A stretch of 38,194 bases of DNA, from the IMG/VR virus record IMGVR_UViG_3300006790_000046, positions 1 to 38,194 of that record. One strand, 5' to 3'. The notes beneath the pieces are model-generated. The model saw only the letters and a program-made list of their open reading frames with translations, did not search any database and was not told the origin of the DNA. The position numbers and the translations under genes are program-made. Below, one piece after another: positions 1-7,810 of the stretch; the stretch's first letter is position 1; each line of letters opens with the position of its first letter. Source of the DNA: a virus.

Positions 1-77
1 GTCTTGCCGTCCACGACCAGCTCACGCCGGCACACTTTGCCGTCCAGCATCGTCACGCGAATATGCGCCTTCGTCAT
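1..77 (-). CDS. Partial hypothetical protein (N-terminus only)
   Basis: The minus strand opens with an ATG at 77 and reads MTKAHIRVTMLDGKVCRREL and onward without a stop until the window edge, so only about 25 codons are visible. A purine-rich AGAGAAGG stretch precedes the start and serves as RBS. It follows the metallophosphoesterase gene with a 63-bp gap and probably belongs to the same leftward transcript. Too little is present to assign a family. Confidence 0.5.
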   Translation of the reverse strand, partial: MTKAHIRVTMLDGKVCRRELVVDGK

Positions 78-140
78 GGCCTTCTCTTTCTAAGGTAGTA
101 GCGCGCGACACGCCAGCGAATGAAGATGGAGATGAGCCGG

Positions 141-1361
141 TCAAGCATTGACCGCCACCCGCTGAATTTCGCCACGGAACTTGTGATAGGTAATCGCCTG
201 CATCTGCGCTCGGGCGCTGTAGGCATGGCTCACGGCGTAAGCATCGCGCTCCGCTACGGCGCGCAACTGCTCCCATTTCATGCCGCCGATGTCCTGGCTC
301 TTGTGGTGGTGGAGGTGTCCGGTGAACAGGAAGCGATGCTTCGTGCGGCCCCAGATTTCCGAATACTCGTCGGCCACGAAATGAACGAGCCGGTCGGCCT
401 TGGCCTTGTCGCCGTGATGGCCGGCAATCATCACCTTTCCGAACTCATGGACGAAGAATTCGCCAGGCTTCTTGTGGACGATGACTCGTGGGTTATCCCG
501 GTAGCGCTCGGCTATCGAAAACAGGATCGCGAGGTAGATCGTGGAATTGTGGTTTCCGGGAAGAACGACGACGCGGACTTCCTGGTGCTTTGTCAAAGCG
601 CTTTCAACGGCTGAAGCGAGAGTGGCAACGCCGATTTCCAGCGTGCGGAACATGCGCGTATCGACATCCAGAACATGCTTCGAGGTAGGCGTCTGGTTCG
701 TGTCGTCATTGGCATGGAAGTAGTCGCCCACGTCCATGATGATGCCCGTATGAGCCGCAGGAGAGGCCGCTACGCATTGCGCGACCCAATCCTTCACCCG
801 CTCAGCGGCAAGGTCCGTGTCGTAGCTGGAGCCCGTTTCATGGTGCCAGGAACGCAGGCCGATATGGGCGTCGGCAATCCCGTAGACCGTGCATAGCTCG
901 CCAAGGACGATTGCGGGCGCTTCGACAGGTGTAGCAGGGACGATGTCCGCAAGGGCTGCTTTGATGCGCTCGACAATCTCAAGCGGGTCGGGTTCGCCCT
1001 GCTTCGTCTTGACCCATTGAGCTGAGACGTTGCCGTTCGCGTCGAGTAGTGCGGAGACACCCTTGACGGTGTGCCCTTCAGGAAGGCTGAACGGGCCACG
1101 GTCTTCTGCCGGCTTCTGCCTGACGTATTCGCGGGTAAGATTGCCGTGCGGGTCCAGAACGGACGTTGTGGCGACAATCTCGAAACCGGGCATGACCGGC
1201 TTGCGGTTCACCAGCCCGCGTGCGGTTGCCATCATGAGATGGCGGCGAAGGGTGGCTTCCGATTTGCCGGTTGCACGAGCAGCATACGAGGCGGTGCCGT
1301 GCTGCTGGATGATGTCCACGCTCTCAAGGAGCGCTTCGTCTGTCATTGGCGGTGTCGGCAT
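141..1361 (-). CDS. Phage metallophosphoesterase with N-terminal HTH
   Basis: A 406-residue calcineurin-like phosphoesterase. The metal-binding motifs appear in the family order: DAH (about 164-166), GDYFH (212-216), GNHN (269-272), GHHGD (314-318) and GHLHHH (348-353). The first 50 residues form a predicted HTH (AARATGKSEATLRRHLM), so the protein may bind DNA or control expression as well as hydrolyse phosphoester bonds. The substrate (nucleotide, nucleic acid or phosphoprotein) cannot be read from the sequence. The ATG at 1361 lies just downstream of the protease stop (1362), so the two are probably co-translated; Met-6 is an alternative start. The catalytic motif set is complete. Family assignment is firm, the biological role is not. 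Confidence 0.85.
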   Translation of the reverse strand: MPTPPMTDEALLESVDIIQQHGTASYAARATGKSEATLRRHLMMATARGLVNRKPVMPGFEIVATTSVLDPHGNLTREYVRQKPAEDRGPFSLPEGHTVKGVSALLDANGNVSAQWVKTKQGEPDPLEIVERIKAALADIVPATPVEAPAIVLGELCTVYGIADAHIGLRSWHHETGSSYDTDLAAERVKDWVAQCVAASPAAHTGIIMDVGDYFHANDDTNQTPTSKHVLDVDTRMFRTLEIGVATLASAVESALTKHQEVRVVVLPGNHNSTIYLAILFSIAERYRDNPRVIVHKKPGEFFVHEFGKVMIAGHHGDKAKADRLVHFVADEYSEIWGRTKHRFLFTGHLHHHKSQDIGGMKWEQLRAVAERDAYAVSHAYSARAQMQAITYHKFRGEIQRVAVNA

Positions 1362-2006
1362 TCAGACACCACGCGCCATCAGGTCGCAGATGACCGAGGA
1401 CGGAACGCCGAAGCTCATCCCGACATAGGAACCGCCCATTCCGACCGGAGCGATGCGGGCGCCAACGAAGATGGCGATGACGCGGTTCTTGGCGTCGTAG
1501 ACCGGGCCACCGGAAATGCCAGGGCCACCCGAGATGTCCATGACGACGACCGACTTCCACGGCCCCATGGAGCGCGTCTTGCCTGATAGCCAGCCCCGGA
1601 ACGAGATGAACTCGACACCGAGCGGGCTGCCGCGCGCAACGAGGCTCGTCCCCTCGGGAATGTCGCCACAGGCAAGCGGAGAAAAGGACAGGCGGCTGGT
1701 GCGCTCGATACGCACGAGGGCCACGTCATAGACCGTATTGACCCAGAGCACTTCGCCCTTGCGGGTGATGCCTCGATCGTCCACAATCTTCGCCGTGGTT
1801 TCCTTGCCGATGACATGGGCGGCGGTGAGAATGTAGCCCCGCCCGATGTGGACGCCGGAACCTTGGCCCATCTGCATCGTTACACGCACGACAGGGCCGG
1901 CCTGCGTCAATGGGACGTCGATGGTCTTGTTCACCGCCACATAGGCAGCGAACGCGGCAAATAGGACGAGGCCGCACAGCATCGCCATGGCGCGCATGTT
2001 TTTCAT
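1362..2006 (-). CDS. Membrane-anchored trypsin-like serine protease
   Basis: A 214-residue chymotrypsin-fold protease of the HtrA/trypsin-like type without PDZ domains. A hydrophobic N-terminal segment (about residues 5-25) looks like a signal anchor that would place the catalytic domain in the periplasm. The catalytic triad is visible in order: His64 in TAAHV, Asp94 in YDVAL and Ser165 in GISGGP. The start at 2006 has a good RBS (AAGGAAAG). It lies between the metallophosphoesterase and a string of small lysis-type membrane genes, so a role in lysis timing, envelope processing or superinfection is possible but is inference. A protease at this locus is unusual for a podovirus-like phage. Proteolytic family assignment is confident, substrate unknown. 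Confidence 0.85.
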   Translation of the reverse strand: MKNMRAMAMLCGLVLFAAFAAYVAVNKTIDVPLTQAGPVVRVTMQMGQGSGVHIGRGYILTAAHVIGKETTAKIVDDRGITRKGEVLWVNTVYDVALVRIERTSRLSFSPLACGDIPEGTSLVARGSPLGVEFISFRGWLSGKTRSMGPWKSVVVMDISGGPGISGGPVYDAKNRVIAIFVGARIAPVGMGGSYVGMSFGVPSSVICDLMARGV

Positions 2007-2044
2007 GGCGCTTTCCTTTTCTGGAACGAGGGAAAGGGTCGTGT

Positions 2045-2362
2045 CTAGGACCGGGGATTTGGGCGCTTGGGAGAGTGGTCGAATGCCCGGTCCAGTCGCT
2101 CATTGAGGCGGTTGATGGCCTCAAGGATTTGCTCGGTGCTTTCGCGATGGCCTGATTTGGAGACGTAGGTTTCCGCAACATGCACACGAAAAGCGCTTAG
2201 TTCTTCACGAGCTAGGGAAGCGCTCGCTTGAGCCGCAGAAGCCAAGACGGCGCTGTCCTTCTTCGCCGTGTCCACCTTGCTCTCAATCCTCCACCAGATG
2301 CCCCAAAGGGTGCCTGAGACGAGAATGAAAAAGCCGATCGCGGCCATGAGTTCGTTGGTCAT
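2045..2362 (-). CDS. Small membrane-anchored coiled-coil protein of the lysis cassette
   Basis: A 105-residue protein. The ATG at 2362 is chosen because it overlaps the upstream stop as ATGA. One N-terminal transmembrane helix (about residues 5-23, AAIGFFILVSGTLWGIWW) is followed by a long charged helical region. This N-in, single-TM, coiled-coil layout resembles inner-membrane spanins (Rz-like) or accessory holin-like proteins, but no family signature is decisive. The neighbours (two other membrane proteins and the endolysin) support a lysis role. No embedded lipoprotein o-spanin frame was identified. Confidence 0.6.
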   Translation of the reverse strand: MTNELMAAIGFFILVSGTLWGIWWRIESKVDTAKKDSAVLASAAQASASLAREELSAFRVHVAETYVSKSGHRESTEQILEAINRLNERLDRAFDHSPKRPNPRS

Positions 2363-2766
2363 TTGCGCCCCCGAATTGCCGACGCAATCGCAGTGACGCT
2401 TTGCCCAACTACCTGAACGCCGAAGAAGGAAAGAAGGATTGCCCCCTGCCAATCATCGAAGGGAGCCGGGAATGCCGGTATGCGCCAGCCAAGCTTGAAG
2501 CACGTGTCGAGCGTGACCAGCAGGAGATGAAACGAGAAGCAGCCGGCGATGATGAAGGTGACCAGCCGCATTTCCCAGAAACCCGCCGTTGCCATGCGGA
2601 TTTCCGTTGCCTGCTTTCTCGCCTCTATCTTCGCCTCGATGTCCTTGGCGACCAGATCCGCGACAAGCCGTTGCCCGTCGTTCCTGGCCGATAGCCGCGC
2701 CTCGTATGCCTTGGTGAGTTGCCCGACCAGATCACCTGTGATCCATCGGATTATCGCGCCCCACAC
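2359..2766 (-). CDS. Holin-like membrane protein
   Basis: A 135-residue protein starting at a GTG (2766), three bases beyond the stop of the preceding small membrane gene. A helical N-terminal half (1-60) is followed by two to three hydrophobic segments (around residues 68-88 and 105-130). The architecture recalls the 3TM phage/GTA holin-like proteins, which have a soluble amphipathic start followed by membrane helices, but I cannot confirm the family by eye. It overlaps the next gene by 4 bp and sits directly downstream of the endolysin and the 56-residue membrane protein, as expected for a lysis cassette. The RBS is weak, consistent with translational coupling. Confidence 0.6.
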   Translation of the reverse strand: MWGAIIRWITGDLVGQLTKAYEARLSARNDGQRLVADLVAKDIEAKIEARKQATEIRMATAGFWEMRLVTFIIAGCFSFHLLLVTLDTCFKLGWRIPAFPAPFDDWQGAILLSFFGVQVVGQSVTAIASAIRGRK

Positions 2767-2769
2767 GGT

Positions 2770-2940
2770 TCAGACGCTTTCGTTCCGAACGCCATAGACG
2801 CCCGCAGCAGTGAGGGCCGAAACGACCAGTTCGAGCACGACCGTATCGAGGCCGAGGATTTCGATTTCCAGATAGCGCAGTGCCATCAGGGCAGAGACGC
2901 CCGCCAGTGCAGCCACGAATTTCCGATATGGAGCGAGCAT
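2770..2940 (-). CDS. 56-residue putative holin
   Basis: A short ORF (MLAPYRKFVAALAGVSALMA onward) whose ATG at 2940 overlaps the endolysin stop as TGATG, so it is translationally coupled to the endolysin. It has a basic start, a first hydrophobic stretch (about 8-20) and a second one (about 30-50) ending in VYGVRNESV. This pattern is typical of very small phage holins of the kind that begin with 'YRKAIVA' and end with 'TALGVYGVPN'. Location immediately after the endolysin strongly supports a lysis function. Holin activity itself is inference. Confidence 0.7.
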   Translation of the reverse strand: MLAPYRKFVAALAGVSALMALRYLEIEILGLDTVVLELVVSALTAAGVYGVRNESV

Positions 2941-3530
2941 CAGCGTTCCTTTCCGAACAGCTTGAGGATTGCGGCGATGATTGAGGCCCAGAAACCGCCA
3001 CGCGGGGCTGCTGGAGCGGGTTTCGGGGTTGGACGGGCTGGCGTGTCCACGCCGTAGCCTTCGGCCTTCAGGAGGGCGTCGTAGCGCTTGGCGATGTCGG
3101 CAATCTCGGCCGCCTTGTCCTTGCCGTTGATGATGCGGCGCGCGTTGACGAAATCGGACTTCTGAAGCGTCATGTAGTCGGACAGCTTCTTGCCGGTGAA
3201 CCAGCCGTCCCGAGAGCCGACAACGAGGATTTCCGCCGCATACTTCGGCTCAAGCAGCTTCTTCGGGTTGTTGACGAAATCGACGCCCAACTCGCGGGTG
3301 GCGCGCTTGTAGTTCTCCAGCCAGGTTAGCTGGGCGTAGCCCATCCCGACGTAGGGGTAGTATTTCTTCGACCGCAGATACTTTTCGCCGCCATACTCGC
3401 GAACCGGCTTCATGGTTCGGGCGGTTTCCCACGCGGTTGTAGCCAAAACATATGCGGCTTGGTTTCTTAGAAGGCCATGCTTCTTGCAGGCGTCAATAAT
3501 CAGCCGAGTGTCGCCAATCTCTAGGTTCAA
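2940..3530 (-). CDS. Endolysin, GH19-like, with C-terminal hydrophobic tail and substituted 5' end
   Basis: A 196-residue peptidoglycan hydrolase. The core (about 8-160) contains a helix-rich glycoside hydrolase 19/lysozyme-like domain with the candidate catalytic Glu35 in TTAWETA and the GMGYAQLTW segment. A proline-rich linker (about 163-178) leads to a hydrophobic, basic tail (GGFWASIIAAILKLFGKER) that may hold the enzyme at the membrane. The start is TTG at 3530, with AGGAG eight bases upstream. The reading frame remains open further upstream, but homology begins exactly at this TTG. Codons 1-31 duplicate, in a different codon choice, the older start now stranded at 4021-4140 beyond the HNH gene. 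The first 31 codons are richer in A/T third positions than the rest of the gene. Confidence 0.8.
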   Translation of the reverse strand: MNLEIGDTRLIIDACKKHGLLRNQAAYVLATTAWETARTMKPVREYGGEKYLRSKKYYPYVGMGYAQLTWLENYKRATRELGVDFVNNPKKLLEPKYAAEILVVGSRDGWFTGKKLSDYMTLQKSDFVNARRIINGKDKAAEIADIAKRYDALLKAEGYGVDTPARPTPKPAPAAPRGGFWASIIAAILKLFGKER

Positions 3531-3580
3531 AAATCCGTCTCCTATTGATGCTGTCGCCCAACTCTGATAAGCATCTTCGG

Positions 3581-4072
3581 ATGAAGACGATAGAAGAGCG
3601 CCTGTGGGCGAAAGTTGAAGTGCGAGGTGAGGACGAATGCTGGCCTTGGTTAGGCTACAAGCATGCCAATAGTGGACATGGACAAATTGGTCGGGGCCGT
3701 CGAGGCGAAGGCCAAACCTACGTCCACATCGTTTCATGGGAGGTAGCGAACGGTGCCAAGGTTCCGGAAGGCATGTGCGTTTGCCATAGTTGCGACCACC
3801 CGCCATGCGTGAACCCGAAGCATCTGTTTCTTGGTTCGAAAGCGGACAACACGGCAGATATGGTGAAGAAGCGGCGTCATAAGTTTGGGCAAGACGCGCC
3901 TTGGGCTAGGCTTACCGATAGTGACATCCTTGCTATCCACCATCGTTACGAACAGAAGGCGACCCAGCAGGAAATCGCCCGCGAATTTAAGGTCTCTCGG
4001 TCCCTTGTGGGACTAATCCTTCAAGGGAAGCGCTGGCCACATTTAGCAGTCGCGAGGACGTATGCCGCCTGA
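3581..4072 (+). CDS. HNH homing endonuclease inserted at the endolysin 5' end
   Basis: A 163-residue HNH endonuclease from the ATG at 3581; in-frame starts at 3545 (TTG) or 3548 would add 11-12 residues, and the family usually begins near 'MKTIEERLWAKV'. The order ECWPW (19-23), H49, CHSCDH (68-73), CVNPKH (76-81) and LGSKADNTADM is characteristic of phage HNH enzymes of the HNH_3 kind. A C-terminal HTH (about 127-150, QQEIAREFKVSRSLVGLIL) would aid site recognition. It is on the strand opposite to the surrounding lysis genes and divergent from the endolysin. Its last codons (VARTYAA-stop) are read from the antisense strand of the endolysin remnant, so insertion supplied its stop codon. Base composition is lower in GC than the neighbours. 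Confidence 0.85.
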   Translation: MKTIEERLWAKVEVRGEDECWPWLGYKHANSGHGQIGRGRRGEGQTYVHIVSWEVANGAKVPEGMCVCHSCDHPPCVNPKHLFLGSKADNTADMVKKRRHKFGQDAPWARLTDSDILAIHHRYEQKATQQEIAREFKVSRSLVGLILQGKRWPHLAVARTYAA

Positions 4073-4140
4073 TTGCGCAGGAGCCCATGCCGCTTGCAGC
4101 ATTCGATGATCAGGCGTGTGTCGCCGAGCGCCAGGTTCAT
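4021..4140 (-). pseudogene. Truncated remnant of the original endolysin 5' end
   Basis: ATG at 4140 with a good RBS (AAGGAAG) opens a 39-codon frame. Its first 31 residues match residues 1-31 of the intact endolysin at 26 of 31 positions (by hand count), after which it runs into the antisense of the HNH gene (AKCGQRFP-stop). Nucleotide identity between the two copies is only about 70% (65 of 93), with most differences at synonymous positions. This is what is left of the start of the endolysin gene after the HNH element entered. The remnant could still make a 39-residue peptide, but no function is expected. Confidence 0.8.
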
Positions 4141-4215
4141 AGGCACTTCCTTTTTCAGTTGTGGGAGAAGCGCGTCAGCTTTTGGGTTGTCGTTAAAAGA
4201 ATGACGGCCTAAGAG

Positions 4216-4231
4216 TTCTCCAAACGGAGAA
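4216..4231 (+). promoter_or_regulatory. Hairpin covering the RBS of the kelch gene
   Basis: TTCTCC-AAAC-GGAGAA is a perfect 6-bp inverted repeat with a 4-base loop. Its right arm GGAGAA is the Shine-Dalgarno sequence of the gene starting at 4237. In the mRNA the hairpin would hide the RBS, suggesting low or conditional translation. The hairpin is read from the sequence; the regulatory role is inference. Confidence 0.5.
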
Positions 4232-4236
4232 TTCAG

Positions 4237-5412
4237 ATGAAGAAGCTCGCAGCGGTGTTCGCCACCGTTATCGCCATTGTTGCTCTCGCGGGCTTCGCGA
4301 AACCTCAAATCATCAATGCCGGCGACTTTCTGGTTCGCCAGCCGCTTCTCAGCATCCGCGCCGAAATGGCAGCGATTACATCCGAGGTTTCGACCCTTCG
4401 AGCCGAGATGGCGGTTGCATTGGCCCCACCTCCGCCACCCGCCCCTATGCAAGTGCAAGAGGTTGCCGAACCGGCCGTGAGCGATGGGTGGGAACTGGTC
4501 ACTGATGACGCCCCATTCCGCCCCCGCGATGGGTCTTTCGTCGCGTCCTTCAAGGGCTACCTTTGGCTTGGCAATGGCTGGCCGGGTTCTTCCGACAACA
4601 TGCCGACTTCAATCTGGCGTTCCCGCGACGGCAAGGATTGGGAGCGTGTCGTTGACAATGCCCCGTGGAAGGGCCGGCACATCGGCAACTTTGTCGTCCT
4701 CAATGACCGCATGTACATGTACGGCGGCGACAACATGACCGACGTCTGGTCATCCGCCGATGGGATTAACTGGCAGCTCGAAATAGCAGAGGCACCGTGG
4801 GGCAAGCGCTATAACCCCTACATGGGCGCGTTCAACGGCAAGCTCTGGCTGATGGGCGGGCAGAACGAACACTGGACCGGCGCCTATAATGATGTCTGGT
4901 CTTCTGTGGATGGCAAGACGTGGGTGCGCGAGGTTGAGAACGCGCCGTGGCCGCGTCGTAGCCTAGTCTCCGGGTTCGCGGTTCACGACGGGCACATGTG
5001 GGTTATGGGCGGCGGAAGGAAGATACCCGACCCGCGCTGCAATGGATGCGGCCAGACCATCTATGACCTGAACGATGTCTGGAAATCCGCAAACGGCGTC
5101 GATTGGGAACTCGTCATTCCCCGCGCTGAATGGGCACCCCGAACGCATATGAGTGTGGTCGGCTACGACGGCAATCTTATCGTGACCGATGGCTCTGTCG
5201 GTACGCAGGCGGGCATGTCGAGCGAAGCATGGTTCTCGAAAGACGGTATCGAGTGGCACCCTATCGGCGGCATCCCTGACCAGAAGTTCAGCCCCCGCCA
5301 TGCATCAACGCTGGTTGAGCACGACGGGACGCTGTTTATGGTGACGGGCTATCTTCGCAACGATGTCTGGAAGCTGAACCCGGAAGCTCTTACCGTGCCT
5401 CCAACGCAGTGA
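4237..5412 (+). CDS. Secreted/anchored kelch-type beta-propeller protein
   Basis: A 391-residue protein with an N-terminal hydrophobic signal or anchor (1-22), a short coiled coil (about 40-60), a proline run (APPPPPAP, 63-70) and then a repeat domain. Five repeats carry a recurring 'DGxxWxxxxxxAPW' element (DGKDWERVVDNAPW, DGINWQLEIAEAPW, DGKTWVREVENAPW, NGVDWELVIPRAEW, DGIEWHPIG) alternating with kelch-like 'GYLWLGNG', 'RMYMYGGD', 'KLWLMGGQ', 'HMWVMGGG' strands, indicating a beta-propeller. It stands on the plus strand between lysis genes and the tail fibre, both minus, and its 3' end overlaps the tail fibre 3' end by 23 bp. This suggests an independently expressed accessory (moron-like) gene; an envelope or surface-binding role is inference. 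Confidence 0.7.
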   Translation: MKKLAAVFATVIAIVALAGFAKPQIINAGDFLVRQPLLSIRAEMAAITSEVSTLRAEMAVALAPPPPPAPMQVQEVAEPAVSDGWELVTDDAPFRPRDGSFVASFKGYLWLGNGWPGSSDNMPTSIWRSRDGKDWERVVDNAPWKGRHIGNFVVLNDRMYMYGGDNMTDVWSSADGINWQLEIAEAPWGKRYNPYMGAFNGKLWLMGGQNEHWTGAYNDVWSSVDGKTWVREVENAPWPRRSLVSGFAVHDGHMWVMGGGRKIPDPRCNGCGQTIYDLNDVWKSANGVDWELVIPRAEWAPRTHMSVVGYDGNLIVTDGSVGTQAGMSSEAWFSKDGIEWHPIGGIPDQKFSPRHASTLVEHDGTLFMVTGYLRNDVWKLNPEALTVPPTQ

Positions 5413-7711
5413 GGCGTTTGCGCACGTTCCGTGCCTCGTGCATCAGCACGGCAACGATGCGCTCGTACATCAGGCCTTCTATGTTTTCCTTCTTGAACGA
5501 ACCATCTCCGCCATAGTGGACGAGGAAGTGCAGGCCGGCGTCATGGAAATGGTCAGCCGCCAAGCCGATGTAGAGCCGCCTCGTCTCGTCGTTCTTGGCG
5601 CTATAGATGAAGCCAACCATCCCAAGCACGGCATCGACTATCTCGTCTGTGATTTCGCCCTCGACGTTCTTGTGTTTCAGCGCCGAGGTCGAGCGGGCAA
5701 GCAGGCCGTCAGTCCCCACGAACACGTTTGCGGCGGCAGCGGTCGTTTGGCTATAAACGATAGGAGAATAGAACACGCCGTCGTGCCTGATCTCGACCAT
5801 CTTCGTCCCGGCGCTATTTTGCCAGATCGTGGATGTGCTGCCCGAGCTACCGCTCAACTGGATAACATTGGGGATACGGTCGGGATAGCGCGCCGTGACG
5901 TTCAAATTAGTGTCAACAAGCAGACAGTTTCGCGTCGTGATCTTGGAAACACCCGCCCCTGTGAACCCAAGGCTCACATTGTCCGAGAGCCGCACGCTGT
6001 CGAAATCGGACGCGACGACATTCGAGAACAACTCCACATGCCGCCAAATGCCGTTGATGAACTTCTGCCCCTGTCCGCCCAGGGAGGCCGACGGGCTGGA
6101 GCTGGACGACTGCGAACGGCAATTGATCCATGTCGTCCCATTGCCCTGGTCGGACACGTCGCGGGTGCTGTTCGCCTCCATCCAGACGGAGATAAAGCAG
6201 ATGTTATCGCAATCCGCGCTGACGAAGATGCCTTCGTTCACGGCCTCCGGCGTACCGCCCATGAACTGACAACCGCGCGCGTTTTTGCAGTAGTAGCCGG
6301 TCCCGTTGAAGCCTTCCATGATGGCGTTGATGAACGTGCAGTCCGCCGTGTAGTAGGCCGCATCGCCATCATTATCGAGCGTCAGGCCATAGCTCGGCTC
6401 GGTCGTGAATGCGCCGTAGTTGTCGGAACAAACGAGGTTGTTGAAGACTGCGGCCACGCAGTAGCGAACATGGATTGCGTACTGCGTGCATTCCCGCGCT
6501 TCGATGTGGTCAATCCAGCAGCCCTGCGCCAGGCCGCGCAACTCAACGGCGGTCGTGATGGTCGGGCTACCGATGACGCGGACCTTGCCCATCGTCTTGA
6601 AGTCGCGGATGACGGCACCAGCCGTTTCAATCGGCGTCGACAGCTTCAAACCAACGCCGGACCCGACAAGCTGAATAACCGGCTTGCCGACGAACTGGAC
6701 AGTAAGGCCATTCGCACCGAGGTTCGTATTGGCGTTGACTGGATATGCGCCCGCACCTTCCGCCATGATGATGTGCTTTGCGCCATACCCAGCGAGCGCG
6801 AGTGAGCGAGCAGCAAGAAGCGCCGTCGTGGTGGCCGAAGCATCGCCCGTATCACCGGAGGCCAGCGCGCCAAACCAACGCACGTCAAAGCCCTGAATAG
6901 CCCATGAGCCGACGCGCACCCACGCTCCAGCCGAAGCCGCAATTGCGTCAGCCTTGATGAACACGCCTTCCTGCGGGTCAGCGGTGATGTGGGCGCTATA
7001 GTCGCCAGCGCGCCAGACGAACTGCCCTTCGCGGCCAGTCTCGTGCAGGAAGGCAAACATGTCCTTTGTCGTATCGAGCGCCTTGAGAGCCGTCCGCGTC
7101 GCGATATAAACGGGTGTGTCGAGCCTGTCGCGCACGTCGTCGTAGCCTAAAGGTTCGAAGGCAGTGCCTGCTGAATTGCGATGCAGGAACCGGCTTGCCG
7201 TCGTCGGCAGGGTTTCGGCACCGTCAGACACAGCCGCATTCTCGATCCCATTCGCGTTGGCGTTCCAGCGCAGCACTTTCCCTGCCTCGGGGTCCGGGTA
7301 GGTCAGGCTCGAAAGCGAGGACGACTCCTTGAACAGGATGGCACGGTTCAGCCTTTCCTCGCGCCGCTGGATCAGCATCGTCAGCTTGTCGAGCGCGCGT
7401 TCATGGCTGGAGGCCGGGAACGGGTCCTGGTTGTTGTAGGCCGTCAACTGCGTGGTTGGCGGGTCACGAACAATAACGACGGTCGTACCGCTTGCCGGGG
7501 CCGTAACGAACGTCACCGTGCCGCCATTTGGGTTCCCCGCTCCCGAAACGGTGTAGTGCGTCCCCAGCGTCTGCACCGTATCGACGCCGGCCGAACTGCG
7601 GACGATCACGCGCAGATCGCCATTGACGAGGAAGTAGAAATTGACGCTGAACGCGGTGGTCGTGCCGTCGCCGGAATAGCTGATGCGCGAGACGCTGGAT
7701 TGAACCGTCAT
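5390..7711 (-). CDS. Tail fibre/tailspike with S74-type C-terminal chaperone
   Basis: A 773-residue receptor-binding protein. Residues 1-130 form a T7-like tail-fibre adaptor (ISYSGDGTTTAFSVNFYFL, LTAYNNQDPFPASSHERALDKL) that attaches the trimer to the tail. The middle (about 230-620) is a glycine/asparagine-rich region consistent with a right-handed beta-helix, possibly with polysaccharide depolymerase activity, though no catalytic residues are obvious. The last about 110 residues (from about STSALKHKN) resemble the intramolecular chaperone domain of peptidase family S74, ending in a coiled coil, so self-cleavage near that serine is likely. It lies downstream of an intrinsic terminator (7729-7753), so it probably has its own promoter or depends on readthrough. 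RBS GGAG sits about 10 bases before the ATG. Confidence 0.85.
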   Translation of the reverse strand: MTVQSSVSRISYSGDGTTTAFSVNFYFLVNGDLRVIVRSSAGVDTVQTLGTHYTVSGAGNPNGGTVTFVTAPASGTTVVIVRDPPTTQLTAYNNQDPFPASSHERALDKLTMLIQRREERLNRAILFKESSSLSSLTYPDPEAGKVLRWNANANGIENAAVSDGAETLPTTASRFLHRNSAGTAFEPLGYDDVRDRLDTPVYIATRTALKALDTTKDMFAFLHETGREGQFVWRAGDYSAHITADPQEGVFIKADAIAASAGAWVRVGSWAIQGFDVRWFGALASGDTGDASATTTALLAARSLALAGYGAKHIIMAEGAGAYPVNANTNLGANGLTVQFVGKPVIQLVGSGVGLKLSTPIETAGAVIRDFKTMGKVRVIGSPTITTAVELRGLAQGCWIDHIEARECTQYAIHVRYCVAAVFNNLVCSDNYGAFTTEPSYGLTLDNDGDAAYYTADCTFINAIMEGFNGTGYYCKNARGCQFMGGTPEAVNEGIFVSADCDNICFISVWMEANSTRDVSDQGNGTTWINCRSQSSSSSPSASLGGQGQKFINGIWRHVELFSNVVASDFDSVRLSDNVSLGFTGAGVSKITTRNCLLVDTNLNVTARYPDRIPNVIQLSGSSGSTSTIWQNSAGTKMVEIRHDGVFYSPIVYSQTTAAAANVFVGTDGLLARSTSALKHKNVEGEITDEIVDAVLGMVGFIYSAKNDETRRLYIGLAADHFHDAGLHFLVHYGGDGSFKKENIEGLMYERIVAVLMHEARNVRKRLTALEAR

Positions 7712-7728
7712 TTAGGGATGCTCCATAG

Positions 7729-7753
7729 AAAAAGCCGCCTCAAAGGGCGGCTT
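7729..7753 (-). terminator. Intrinsic terminator upstream of the tail fibre gene
   Basis: On the minus strand an 8-bp stem AAGCCGCC/GGCGGCTT with a short loop is followed by five T residues. It would stop leftward transcripts of the structural operon just before the tail fibre start codon at 7711. Stem and T-tract are read directly; efficiency is unknown. Confidence 0.75.
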
Positions 7754-7810
7754 GCGGTCAGTCGATTTTGATGATGCTATTGGGACGGGGATTTTGGAGG
7801 GCTAAGCGAA

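Noticed and set aside
5438-6805. Plus-strand frame of 455 codons inside the tail fibre gene
   Set aside because: Antisense of a well-supported tail fibre; composition is typical of a shadow (Arg/Ala/Asp/Val-rich), with no motif.
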